This document shows positions 48,759 through 57,727 of a stretch of DNA of 64,000 nt, piece by piece. The position numbers were made by a program, and so were the translations under genes. The stretch's first letter is position 1, and every line of letters starts with the position of its first letter. Origin of the DNA: Myxococcales bacterium (GTDB lineage Bacteria > Myxococcota > Polyangia > Polyangiales > Polyangiaceae); the NCBI GenBank assembly GCA_003151595.1, contig PLXW01000095.1, forward strand, positions 1-64,000, read 5' to 3'. Under the pieces are notes generated by a model. That model did not search any database and was not told where the DNA came from. It saw only the letters and a program-made list of their open reading frames with translations.

Positions 48759-51089
48759 ATGAGCGACGCACGCGGCGACGGATCGACCCACGCGAAGTCC
48801 AAGCCGAAGAAGCACGTCGTCGTCATCGGCGGAGGGCTCGCGGGGCTCACGACGGCGTACGAGCTGGCGAAGCTCGGTCACCAGCCGCTCCTCCTGGAGC
48901 GCGGCGGGCACTTCGGCGGCAAGGTGATGTCGTCGGTCGGCTACGGCGGCATGCCGATCGAGCACGGCGTTCACGGGTGGTGGAAGGGGTACGGAAACTT
49001 CTTCGACATCCTCAGTGAGATTCACCCCGGCGACTGGGAGCGCGAGTGCTTCACCGGCCCCTACTACTCGCGCTTCACGGCGAAGATGGCGGACGGTCGC
49101 ATCGTGACCACGAATCGCCCGGCGCCGATCGAAGGCGAGCCGCGCGTGATGCCGTTCGTGCGCGCGATGGCGGAGATGATCAAGCAGGGGGCGCTGTCGA
49201 TCGCCGACGTCGCCAGCGTCGGGCGGCTGCTCATTCGCGCCATCGGCTTCGAGCACGCGCGCGACTACGACCGCTGGAGCAACTACACGGCGAGCGGCGT
49301 AGCCGAGGAGCTAGGCGTGTCGCGTCGCGCGCAAGAGCTCGTGCTGGCGAACTTCTCGTTGGCCAGCGCGTTCTCGCCGCTCGATCGGATCAGCGCGTCG
49401 GCGTTCTTCTCCAGCCTCAACTTCTACGCCTTCGACGCGCAGGCCTCGCTGGCGTCGCGATGGCTCCGCACGCACCCCGACGAGCTGGTGCACGCGCCGC
49501 TCTGCGAGGCGATCCAGAAGAACAAGGGGACGGTCTCCCCGTACACGCGCGTGCTGGGGCTCGCGCGCGGAGAGTCGGGGCGCGTCGATACGATCTTCAT
49601 CGATCGATCGCACACCGGCTCGCTCGCGCTCGCCGACTTTCACGCCGAGCCGCGCGATCTCCTCGACCACGCCGGGAAGTGGGTGACCGATCACCACCTC
49701 CTCGAGCTCGCGCGCGCCACGCTCCGGCATTTCGGGCAGGTGTGGATCGAGCGGGTGAAGGACGGCGACGTCCAGGAGGTGAACAAGGAGCCGATCGCCT
49801 GGACCGGCGACCGCACGCCGCCCACGAACGCCGACGATCCGCGATGGCTCGAAGTCGAGTGGGCGAACGAAGCGTGCACCATCGCGCGCGTGTTCGAGAA
49901 TCGGTACGAGACGCTCGGCACGATCGCCGCGGCCGACGTACCGACGGGGACGTTCCGCGAGATGCTGTGGACGGGGCGCGTCGGCGGCGAGATGCACACG
50001 CCGCGTGAGAACCTGGAGCACCTGCGCCGGAACCTCGCGCGCCATGCGTACCTCTTCGCGATGCACGTCGGCGATCTCGCGACGCCGCCGCACTTGCCGC
50101 TCTACGTCGGCGCGCTAGAAGACGGAAAGCGACGCCTCGCCGTGGCCGGCATCTGCACCCACTTCGGCGGACGTCTTCGCTGGGACGCGAGCCTCCACGC
50201 CTTCGCGTGTCTCCTTCACGGGAGCCGCTTCGCATGCGACGGGCAGCGCACGTGCGGGCCGGCCGAGTCGGATCTCTTCACGTTTCGACTCACGCCGTCG
50301 GCGAGTGACGCCGCGATGCTCGACGTGCAGGTGCGCCTCCCTCCGCGCATCCACGCCGACGAGATCGTGCTCTCGACCGACGTCTCGGGGCTCCGTCGGA
50401 TCTTGCAGGCGAGCCCGTCGCTTCACGACTCGCCGGTCGTCACCGGCATGCTCCGGATGCGCACGACGTCGGTCACCGTGATCCGCTTTCCGATCGCGCG
50501 GCGCATCGACGACACGCTGGCGATCTTCTCGGGCTTCGAGATGCTCGACGCGCTCTTCAACGTGACCAAGCTCCAGGGCGTGCAGCTCGATCGCTACAAG
50601 GATCGGACGCACGAGATCATCGAGCTCCAGATCTACCGCGAGCGAACGAGCGGGCAGATCGCGCGCGAGCCGTTGATCGCCGAGATCAAGCGAGAGCTGA
50701 AGGAAGCCTACGGCTGGGACGAAGAGCCGGAGATCCTGGAGCCGGTGCACATCGCCGTGCATCGCGACGTGTACACGTCGTACGACCCGGAGAGCGAGTC
50801 GGTGCGCCCGAAGACGACCGCGCTCGGGCTCGAGGGGCTCGTGTTCGCCGGCGACTGGGTGCAGCCCGACGACGGCGCCTGGTACATGGAGCGCGCGGTG
50901 CGCACGGGACGGCTCGCGGCGCGCGCGGTCGCGCGTGCGCGGGGTGAAGATCCGGAGCGCGTGCCGCTGGTGCCGCCGGTGCGCGAGCCATGGAACATCC
51001 GGACGATGCTGGCGAGCGGCGAGGGGGGCGGCGATCGCGTGCTCGATTGGCTCCATCGCCTGTTTCAGTTTCACGACACGCCGTACTGA
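48759..51089 (+). CDS. Phytoene-desaturase-like FAD oxidoreductase with inserted Rieske domain
   Basis: 776 residues. The N-terminal FAD Rossmann motif is VVVIGGGLAGLTTAYELAKLG (split here: VVVIGGGLAG at 20-29), with GGKVMSSVGYGGMPIEHGVHG typical of the carotenoid desaturase/amine oxidase group. The C-terminal FAD motif is LEGLVFAGDWVQPDDGAWYMERAV. A large insertion (about 280-515) ends in a Rieske [2Fe-2S] fold with CTHFGG (Cys466, His468) and CLLHGSRF (Cys484, His487). Electrons could pass within one chain from FeS to FAD. I recall similar fusions in carotenoid ring-aromatising enzymes (CrtU/CruE group), so a carotenoid or isoprenoid substrate is plausible, not proven. The decarboxylase-like gene follows. 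Confidence 0.85.
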   Translation: MSDARGDGSTHAKSKPKKHVVVIGGGLAGLTTAYELAKLGHQPLLLERGGHFGGKVMSSVGYGGMPIEHGVHGWWKGYGNFFDILSEIHPGDWERECFTGPYYSRFTAKMADGRIVTTNRPAPIEGEPRVMPFVRAMAEMIKQGALSIADVASVGRLLIRAIGFEHARDYDRWSNYTASGVAEELGVSRRAQELVLANFSLASAFSPLDRISASAFFSSLNFYAFDAQASLASRWLRTHPDELVHAPLCEAIQKNKGTVSPYTRVLGLARGESGRVDTIFIDRSHTGSLALADFHAEPRDLLDHAGKWVTDHHLLELARATLRHFGQVWIERVKDGDVQEVNKEPIAWTGDRTPPTNADDPRWLEVEWANEACTIARVFENRYETLGTIAAADVPTGTFREMLWTGRVGGEMHTPRENLEHLRRNLARHAYLFAMHVGDLATPPHLPLYVGALEDGKRRLAVAGICTHFGGRLRWDASLHAFACLLHGSRFACDGQRTCGPAESDLFTFRLTPSASDAAMLDVQVRLPPRIHADEIVLSTDVSGLRRILQASPSLHDSPVVTGMLRMRTTSVTVIRFPIARRIDDTLAIFSGFEMLDALFNVTKLQGVQLDRYKDRTHEIIELQIYRERTSGQIAREPLIAEIKRELKEAYGWDEEPEILEPVHIAVHRDVYTSYDPESESVRPKTTALGLEGLVFAGDWVQPDDGAWYMERAVRTGRLAARAVARARGEDPERVPLVPPVREPWNIRTMLASGEGGGDRVLDWLHRLFQFHDTPY

Positions 51090-51109
51090 GAGAAAGAACG
51101 AGCGACGAC

Positions 51110-52015
51110 ATGGACGACGGCAAGACGCGCGACTTCCTCGGGCTGCCGACGTGGAAGCCGCTGTACGGGTTCGGCGACACGGTGGTGCTCCGCGCGAAGA
51201 TGACGAACGCGATGTTCGTGCATGCGGTCGATCGCCGCGCGCTCGCCGGAGCGTTGCCTCGGCATCCGCGTGTGAAGCTTCACCCGGCGTCGCCGATCGT
51301 GCTCGTGCAATCCGAGTTCCTGAAGTGCGCCGACAACGGAGACCCAGACGGCAACGACTACCCGTACCGCGAGCTGATGATCGCGTGCGTGCTCGAGGGG
51401 ACCGCGGGCCTCTTCGGTCCGATGTGGCCGCTCGCGCTTTTTCTCGACAGTCCGATCGCGACGGCGGCGGGGCGTGAATTTCACGGGTTCCCCAAGGTGC
51501 CGGCGAAGGTGGCGATCGGCGAGACGAGCGCTGAGGTCGACTTCGAATCGTGGCCCGGCGGCAAGTCGTGCGTACGTCGCGTGATGTCGTCGCGCTGGTC
51601 GGTGGCGAACGGGATCGTGGCCCGGGCGATGAGCGCGGCGGGCGGCGTCGTGGCGAATGCGTTGCGCGCGGCGAAGGTCGACACGGATTCGATCGCGGCG
51701 CTGGAGCAGCTCGCGCTCGCGCCGATGGGCGAAGTGTGGAACCTGCACCAGGTGCCGGATCTTGCGAGCCCGCGACGCGCGACGTTCTCACAGCTGACGC
51801 GGTTCAAACCGACGATCGCAGACCCGAGCGGCTTCCGATTGCTCGACGGGTTCACGCTGGAGTTGCCGAGCGCGGCGGACGAGCCGATCTGGGAGATGGG
51901 GAAGCGGTTCTTCGAGGGGAGGGATCGCGCGATCAAGAAGAGCGCGGCGATCGCGTTCGCGTGGGAAGCGACGATGCGCGTGTCGGGGGGAGAGGTCATC
52001 GACACGTGGAGGTGA
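51110..52015 (+). CDS. Acetoacetate decarboxylase-like protein
   Basis: 301 residues from ATG. ADC family strands: YPYRELMIACVLEGTAGLFGPMWPLALFLDSPIATAAGREFHG (seen as consecutive segments) and FPKVPAKVAIG. The Schiff-base lysine expected in GREFHGFPK is present (Lys129). ADC and its relatives form an imine with beta-keto acids or aldehydes and decarboxylate or condense them. The C-terminus (LTRFKPTIADPSGFRLLDGFTLELP) is family-like. It is 20 bases downstream of the FAD-Rieske gene and presumably acts on the same pathway. The native substrate is unknown. Its stop is one base from the stop of the convergent VWA gene. Confidence 0.82.
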   Translation: MDDGKTRDFLGLPTWKPLYGFGDTVVLRAKMTNAMFVHAVDRRALAGALPRHPRVKLHPASPIVLVQSEFLKCADNGDPDGNDYPYRELMIACVLEGTAGLFGPMWPLALFLDSPIATAAGREFHGFPKVPAKVAIGETSAEVDFESWPGGKSCVRRVMSSRWSVANGIVARAMSAAGGVVANALRAAKVDTDSIAALEQLALAPMGEVWNLHQVPDLASPRRATFSQLTRFKPTIADPSGFRLLDGFTLELPSAADEPIWEMGKRFFEGRDRAIKKSAAIAFAWEATMRVSGGEVIDTWR

Positions 52016-52016
52016 G

Positions 52017-55000
52017 CTAGCGGCGCTGGCGCTTTTTTTGGGCGAGGCGTTCGGCGGAGGAGAGGGGGCGTGGGGGAGGGGGAGTGGAGGCGGTCGGGTT
52101 CGCCGTCGGGGCCGGGGTCGTGTTCGCGTTCGCGTTCGCGTTCGCGTTCGCGTTCGCGTTCGCGTTCGCGTTCACCTTCACTCTCGTGTCTCTCGTCCCC
52201 CCAACCCGCGCCAGCCTCTCCGGCATCACCAGCTTCCGCGCCGCCACCGCGAGAATCATCGCGATCCCCGCGAGCAGCGTCAGCGGCGGCGCCAGCGGCG
52301 TATACGCGAAGCGCCGTGCGTCGCGATCATCGAAGATCCCGGCGAGCGTGTCGCGCATCTTGCCGCCGGTCATCGACGTGATCCGCGTGAGCAGCGCGCG
52401 ATCGCTCCCCGTTGGCCGAAGCTCCTCGCCGCGACCCAACACAGCGCCTGTCGTGCCGACCGCCGCGCCGTCGCTCTCGTCCTTCGCCGTCGCGACGTAT
52501 GTCCCTGGGCGCGACAGCGGAACGCTCGCCGCATAGCGCCCGGCGCCGATCGCCTCCAGCGGGAGATCGCGCGCGAAGCCATCGGGTCCCGCGACGTGCA
52601 CGCTCAAGCGCCGAAACGTCTGCGCCCGTCCGTCGTCGCCCACGACGTCGGCGCGCACGTGCAGCTCTCCTCCCGTCGCGTCGCTCGCGAGACGCACGCG
52701 TGGATCTTCCTCCTTGCGCGCGAGGTCGCGCGCGACCTGGCCGAACATCTTCGCCGCGCCGTCCCACGCGAGCCACGCGCTCCCCCACTTGTCGCGGTAG
52801 TCGCTCATGAACGCGCCCGTGCGACCGAGCCCCGCGCTCCACGTGGCGAGGATCGGGTCTCCTTCGGGGCCGGCGAGCGCGATCGTCGCGCGCGGCTTGG
52901 CCACAGTGACCACGTAGCCACCGAGCGACGGGGCCGCGTCGAAATCGATCCCGCGCGTCCCTGCGCTGGGCGCGCCGAGCGATACGCGAAATGGGTCTTC
53001 GTGGATCGCGCTCTTCGCCGCGAGGATCGTCTCCTGCGTGAAGACCGCGGGGAGCTTGGTGGCGTCGTCGATCAGATAGAAGCGCCCGCCTCCCTCCTTC
53101 GAGAGCGCCTCGAGCTCGGGCGAGTCGTGTCCGGTTCCCAGCGAGATGACGCTCGTCGTCATCCCGTGCGACGCGGCGGTATGGACGATCGCGCGGCATC
53201 CGGCGATCTGCTCGGCGTCGTTCCCGTCGGCGAAGAGGAGCAGGTGCTTCAAGTTGACGTGCTCTCCGGCGAGCGCCTCATAGCCGGCATCGAGCGCGAG
53301 GTCGGTGTAGATGCCGCCGCCGCCGACGCTCACGCTGCGAATGCGCGTGGCGATGGCGTCAGGGTCGTCGACCGGCCCGAGCGGGACGGTCCAGCGAACT
53401 TCGGTGTCGACGTGCTCGACGCCGAGGCGATCCCCGTGCCCAAGGAGCGACGCGCTGCGCGCAGCGGCTTCGTTCGCGAGGGCGAGCTTGGTTTGACCGC
53501 TGACGACCATCCCCATCGAGCCCGAGTAGTCGACAGCGATCACCTCGGCGAGCGAGGCGCGGCGCTTCTCCTTCTTCAGGTCGAACGACACCGGCGACAC
53601 CTCTTCGATCGGCGTGCGCGCGTAACCGCCGGGGCCCATCGCCCGATCGCCACCGAAGAGGAGGAGGCCGCCGCCGAGGTCGCGCTCGTAGCTGGCGAGC
53701 GCTGCGACCTGCGAGGTCGCGAGATCGCTGGCGCGAATGTCGGCAAGCGTGACGAGGTCGTAGCCCGCGAGCTCGCCGACGTCGGCCGGCGCGTTGGCGA
53801 GTGATCGCGTGGCGACCAGAAACCCAGCCGATTCGAGCGCGCTCGCGATCGGGGCGCCGGCCCCTTCGTCTCCTTCGAGGACGAGCGCGATGGCCGGACC
53901 GCGGACGCGAACGAACGCGCTCCCGGCGTTGTCCTCAGGCGACGAGTCGGCGGCGGGATCGAGCGCCGTCACCGCGACGTCGTAGCGATGGAGACCGGCG
54001 TCCGGGGCGATCTCGCGGACGCGAAGCACGTCCTCCCCTGCGCTCACGTGCGCGCGCGCGATCCTCGCGAGCGGCGTGCCGTCGCGCGAGACGCGCACCT
54101 CGACGTCGGTGGCGACGGCGCTGGAGGTGACGATCCGCAGGTCGAAGGGCTCGGAGCCGTCGGCGCGCGTGGGCGCTCCGACGCTGACGACGCGCACGTC
54201 GCGCGACGCCTTCTGCTCGAGGAGGACGGCGTCGACCGGTACGCCGGCGGCCTGCGCGGCGGCCGCGGCGGCGAGCGCGTCGCCTCGCGTCTCGACGCCG
54301 TCGGTGACGAGCGCGACGCGGGCCGCGGTGTCGGCCGGGATCTCGGCGAGCGCGCGCCGGATCGCCGCCTCGAGATCGGTCCCGTCGCGCCCGACCTCGA
54401 TGCGCTGAGGCGGTGCGAGGTCGGAGCGCGGACGGGGAGGGTCTTCGGTGGCGGCTTCGGATCCGAAGACCACGGTGCCGATGCGATCGCCCGCGCGCAT
54501 GCTCTTCTCGGCGACCGCGAGCTCGGCGCGGACGCGCGGCTCGGCGGCGGGGACGAGGTCGATCGATCGCGAGCGATCAACCGCCACGAGCACCGTTGTG
54601 CGATCGAGCGGGACGCCGATCTCGGGCTCCGCCACGGCGAGCGCCGCAGCGAGGACCGCGGCCGACGAGAGCGTCGTGAAGAGCGCGCGTCGCGTCCTGG
54701 CCATGCGCGAGGGTGCTTCGGCGAAGCGCCATGCGAGCAGCACGCCGGCGGCGGCCACCGCCACGAGCGCCATCGGCGTGCCGAAGCGCACGAAGCGATC
54801 GGGGAGGGCGCGGAGATAGACGAGCCCCTCGTACGCCAGTGGGGCAACCGCGATCGTCGCGATGGCGAGCGGACCGATGGCGCGTCGCGCCTGCAACACC
54901 GGCCTCAGCGACCTTCCGGGCGCGCCACTTCGCGTGAGCCACGACACCTCGAACGCGAGGACCGCCGCAGCGAACAGCGCGAGCCACGCGGCCCACTCGT

Positions 55001-56816
55001 GATGCGCGTCGACCGCGCGCGCGGTGGTCGTCGTCGCGTCGCCCCCCGCGTCGATCTTCACGGGGCGCGGGCGTACGTCGCTCTCCCGCTCGCTCGTCAG
55101 ATTGACCGGAAGAACCGCGCTGCCGACGTGCGGCTCCACCCAGTGCACGCGGACGATGCCCGCGTGCGCCGCCGGTGAAAGGACGGCGAAGCCCTCCTTC
55201 ACGTCGACGTCCGCCGCGCCGCCGCCGGCCCCCTCCACGCGCACGCGCGCGACCCCGGGCGGCACCGCGAACCGAAGCGGCTCGCCCGTCCGCGCGGGCG
55301 CCGCTGCGCCTTGCGCGCGGTGCGCGCGTGCGACCTCGACCACGTCGCGCACGAAGAGGACGAACGAAGCCTGGAGCGGCCAATCGCTGTCGCCGAGATC
55401 GAACCCGACGATCGTCGCCGCGCGCCCCGGCGTGGAGGCATCGGCGATGAGCGCCGTGGTCTCCGCGCGGACGAGCGCGCCGCGCGCTCCGGACGAATCG
55501 AGCGCGCGCGATCGCGCGACGTGCACCCCGTCGAGCGTGAGAAAACGGAGACGCGCGTCGCTCGTGTCCCACGACGTCACGCGAGGCTGCTCCACGGCCG
55601 CGCCGACGCGCACGCCGAGGCAATCCCCTTCGCCGGGCGCGATCACGAGCACGTCGCGCCCCGGGAGCGATGCCGGGCACGCGCCGTCGACCACGACGAG
55701 CGCGTCGGAATCGACGTTCGCCTTCGCGAGATCGGCGAGCGCGATTGTTCGCAGGTCCACGTCGGCGTCTGATGCGAGTGCGCGCCCGACCCACGACGAA
55801 GCGTGATCCGACGCCAGCACCACCGGCATCGCGCGCCCGCCGGGCACGCGCGCATACGCCACGTCGTCCGCCGCGAGCGCGTCGCCCGGCGCGAGGCGCA
55901 CGACGAGCCCGGCCCCTTCGTCCTCGGCGCGCGGCTCGAACGACAGGACCACCGGGGTCTTCTCGCGAGGCGGAAGCGTGATGCGGCGCGACGCGATCGG
56001 GTCGGCCTGGCCTTCCCGCGAAAGCGTCACGTACGCCTCGCGCGGTCGATCGCCGAAGCTCTCGATCATCGCGAAGACCTGCGCCTCGTCGCGCTTCGAA
56101 GCGTCGGTCCCTCGTCGCGCGTCGATGCGAACGATCGCCGCGTTCTCCACGTCGTCGCCCACGGCGATGACCTCGGTCGCGATTCCTCCCGTGGACAGCG
56201 GCGCGTCGTGCGCCAGCGCGCCGTCCGTGACGACGACGATGCGACGCGATCCGCGCAGCGCTCGCAGGCGATCGGCGGCGAGCCCCACCGCGCTCGCGAG
56301 GTCCCCCTCTTCGTCGCGGGCCTCCACTCGCGCGATCGCGGCCGCCAGCGCTCGCGGGTCGCGCTCGAGCGGAGTCACGGCGCGCGCATCGCGGCCACCG
56401 TCGACCACGAAGGCGTCTGCGCCCGGCGCGAGGCGCATCACGACGGCCGTGGCGATCCTCTTGGCTTCGTCGAAGCGCGTCGTATGGCCCCCCGCGGTCG
56501 CGGCGTGCATCGACGCGCTGGTGTCGATCACGATGGCGATGTGATCGCCCGCGATCGACCCGCCACGCGTCGCGGGCCGCGCCAGCGCAAAGGCGAGCGC
56601 CGTCAGCGCCAGGAGCTCGAGGAGGAGCGGCAGCTCGCGCGTGAGACGCTTCCACGGATGCTTGGCCAGGAGATCGCGCTGCGCCGCGCCCCACAGCCAC
56701 GACGACGGAACGCGAACCCGCTCGCGCCGCACCTTCATCACGTAGAGCACGACGATCGGCGCCACTCCCGCGAGCAACCACAGCCCCGGCGCGGAGAGGA
56801 GCTCCAGCGCCTTCAT
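52017..56816 (-). CDS. Giant membrane protein with two VWA domains (BatA-like)
   Basis: 1599 residues. N-terminal BatA-type anchor with two helices (LWLLAGVAPIVVLYVM and LLLELLALTALAFALARP), then a VWA domain with MIDAS DTSAS (98-102). Several middle helices (AWLALFAAAVLAFEVSWL and neighbours, near residues 620-720) precede a second region with a GLMEV-like VDRSRSIDLV and another VWA with VDYSGSMGMV. ThDPY-like beta domains and a glutamine-amidotransferase-like segment (SLLFGGDRAMGPGGY) are visible. The C-terminus has an Ala-Asn repeat, a Pro/Thr linker and a basic end (AQKKRQRR). ATG overlaps the DUF58 stop (ATGA). Probable role with MoxR: assembly or quality control of envelope or metal-dependent complexes. 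Confidence 0.85.
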   Translation of the reverse strand: MKALELLSAPGLWLLAGVAPIVVLYVMKVRRERVRVPSSWLWGAAQRDLLAKHPWKRLTRELPLLLELLALTALAFALARPATRGGSIAGDHIAIVIDTSASMHAATAGGHTTRFDEAKRIATAVVMRLAPGADAFVVDGGRDARAVTPLERDPRALAAAIARVEARDEEGDLASAVGLAADRLRALRGSRRIVVVTDGALAHDAPLSTGGIATEVIAVGDDVENAAIVRIDARRGTDASKRDEAQVFAMIESFGDRPREAYVTLSREGQADPIASRRITLPPREKTPVVLSFEPRAEDEGAGLVVRLAPGDALAADDVAYARVPGGRAMPVVLASDHASSWVGRALASDADVDLRTIALADLAKANVDSDALVVVDGACPASLPGRDVLVIAPGEGDCLGVRVGAAVEQPRVTSWDTSDARLRFLTLDGVHVARSRALDSSGARGALVRAETTALIADASTPGRAATIVGFDLGDSDWPLQASFVLFVRDVVEVARAHRAQGAAAPARTGEPLRFAVPPGVARVRVEGAGGGAADVDVKEGFAVLSPAAHAGIVRVHWVEPHVGSAVLPVNLTSERESDVRPRPVKIDAGGDATTTTARAVDAHHEWAAWLALFAAAVLAFEVSWLTRSGAPGRSLRPVLQARRAIGPLAIATIAVAPLAYEGLVYLRALPDRFVRFGTPMALVAVAAAGVLLAWRFAEAPSRMARTRRALFTTLSSAAVLAAALAVAEPEIGVPLDRTTVLVAVDRSRSIDLVPAAEPRVRAELAVAEKSMRAGDRIGTVVFGSEAATEDPPRPRSDLAPPQRIEVGRDGTDLEAAIRRALAEIPADTAARVALVTDGVETRGDALAAAAAAQAAGVPVDAVLLEQKASRDVRVVSVGAPTRADGSEPFDLRIVTSSAVATDVEVRVSRDGTPLARIARAHVSAGEDVLRVREIAPDAGLHRYDVAVTALDPAADSSPEDNAGSAFVRVRGPAIALVLEGDEGAGAPIASALESAGFLVATRSLANAPADVGELAGYDLVTLADIRASDLATSQVAALASYERDLGGGLLLFGGDRAMGPGGYARTPIEEVSPVSFDLKKEKRRASLAEVIAVDYSGSMGMVVSGQTKLALANEAAARSASLLGHGDRLGVEHVDTEVRWTVPLGPVDDPDAIATRIRSVSVGGGGIYTDLALDAGYEALAGEHVNLKHLLLFADGNDAEQIAGCRAIVHTAASHGMTTSVISLGTGHDSPELEALSKEGGGRFYLIDDATKLPAVFTQETILAAKSAIHEDPFRVSLGAPSAGTRGIDFDAAPSLGGYVVTVAKPRATIALAGPEGDPILATWSAGLGRTGAFMSDYRDKWGSAWLAWDGAAKMFGQVARDLARKEEDPRVRLASDATGGELHVRADVVGDDGRAQTFRRLSVHVAGPDGFARDLPLEAIGAGRYAASVPLSRPGTYVATAKDESDGAAVGTTGAVLGRGEELRPTGSDRALLTRITSMTGGKMRDTLAGIFDDRDARRFAYTPLAPPLTLLAGIAMILAVAARKLVMPERLARVGGTRDTRVKVNANANANANANANANANTTPAPTANPTASTPPPPRPLSSAERLAQKKRQRR
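52120..52171. repeat. Hexanucleotide repeat (GTTCGC) near the C-terminus of the VWA protein
   Basis: Eight to nine tandem GTTCGC units on the plus strand, read as Asn-Ala on the minus strand, about 30 residues from the C-terminus and followed by a Thr/Pro/Ala linker. Confidence 0.95.
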
Positions 56817-57727
56817 CCCGGTCGCGTCCCGGCCTGAGAGCGCGGTCCGGCGTCCTCGATCGATCGCGCGACGATCCGTCGAACCACCGCGATCGCCGGT
56901 TCGTCGGAGGGCGTGCGTACGTACGACGCGCCGACGCGCTTGGCGAGCGCCGCCAACCACGCGAAGAGGCCTTCGAGGCGGGCGAGGTAGGCGTCGATCG
57001 TGGCGCCGTCGATCGTGGTCTCGACGAGCGCGCCGGTCTCGGAGTCTTCGAGCGCGTAGTCGCCTTCGAGCGTCGGCGCGAGCTCGTCGGTTGCGAGCAC
57101 CTGTACGAGCGCGACGTCGTGACCTGCGGAGGCGGCGCGCACCACGGCGCCGTCGATCGCGCCGGCGTCGAGGAAGTCGCTCAGCACGACGAGCATCCCC
57201 GGCCGCGACGAGCGCTGCACGACCGCGTCAATGGCGCGCGCGAGGTCGGTCCCTCCGCGGGCGACGGGGGCGTCGAGATCGCGAAGCAGCTTCGCCAGCG
57301 ACGCGCGTCCACGCGCGGGCTCGTTCGTTCGTGTGAGTCCCTCGCCCGCGACGAGCACCTGCGCCCGCTCCGACTCGGCCAGCGCCAGGTACCCGACGCT
57401 GGCGGCGATTCGTTTGGCCGCGAGCAGCTTGGTCGGTCGGCCGGCGTCCATCGACGCGCTGGCGTCGACCAGGAGGCGCACCACCACGTCTTCTTCCGCA
57501 CGAAACAGCTTGAATACGGGCTCTCCGGTGCGCGCGAAGGCGAGCCAGTCGATGCGCCGCGGATCGTCTCCCTGCGCGTAGCCGCGATGCTCCAGGAACT
57601 CCGCGCTCCCTCCGCGCCGCTTCGCGAGTCGCTCACCGCCGCCGCCGGACCGCGCGCGCATCTGCATGCGACGACGCAGCGCCTCGAGCTCGCGCGCGAA
57701 CGACGGATCGAGGAGCGCGTCACTCAT
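56813..57727 (-). CDS. DUF58 family protein
   Basis: 304 residues. The family core HRGYAQGDDPRRIDWLAFARTGEPVFKLFRAEEDVVVRLLVDASASMD (visible in segments; DDPRRIDW at ~53-60, MIDAS-like DASASMD at ~88-94) is clear. DUF58 proteins are the usual partner of MoxR ATPases; they have a VWA-like fold and no cleaved signal here. The C-terminal part holds a second alpha/beta unit with VVLSDFLDAGAIDGAV. Its start overlaps the ABC permease stop by eight bases and its stop overlaps the giant VWA gene. Confidence 0.92.
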   Translation of the reverse strand: MSDALLDPSFARELEALRRRMQMRARSGGGGERLAKRRGGSAEFLEHRGYAQGDDPRRIDWLAFARTGEPVFKLFRAEEDVVVRLLVDASASMDAGRPTKLLAAKRIAASVGYLALAESERAQVLVAGEGLTRTNEPARGRASLAKLLRDLDAPVARGGTDLARAIDAVVQRSSRPGMLVVLSDFLDAGAIDGAVVRAASAGHDVALVQVLATDELAPTLEGDYALEDSETGALVETTIDGATIDAYLARLEGLFAWLAALAKRVGASYVRTPSDEPAIAVVRRIVARSIEDAGPRSQAGTRPG

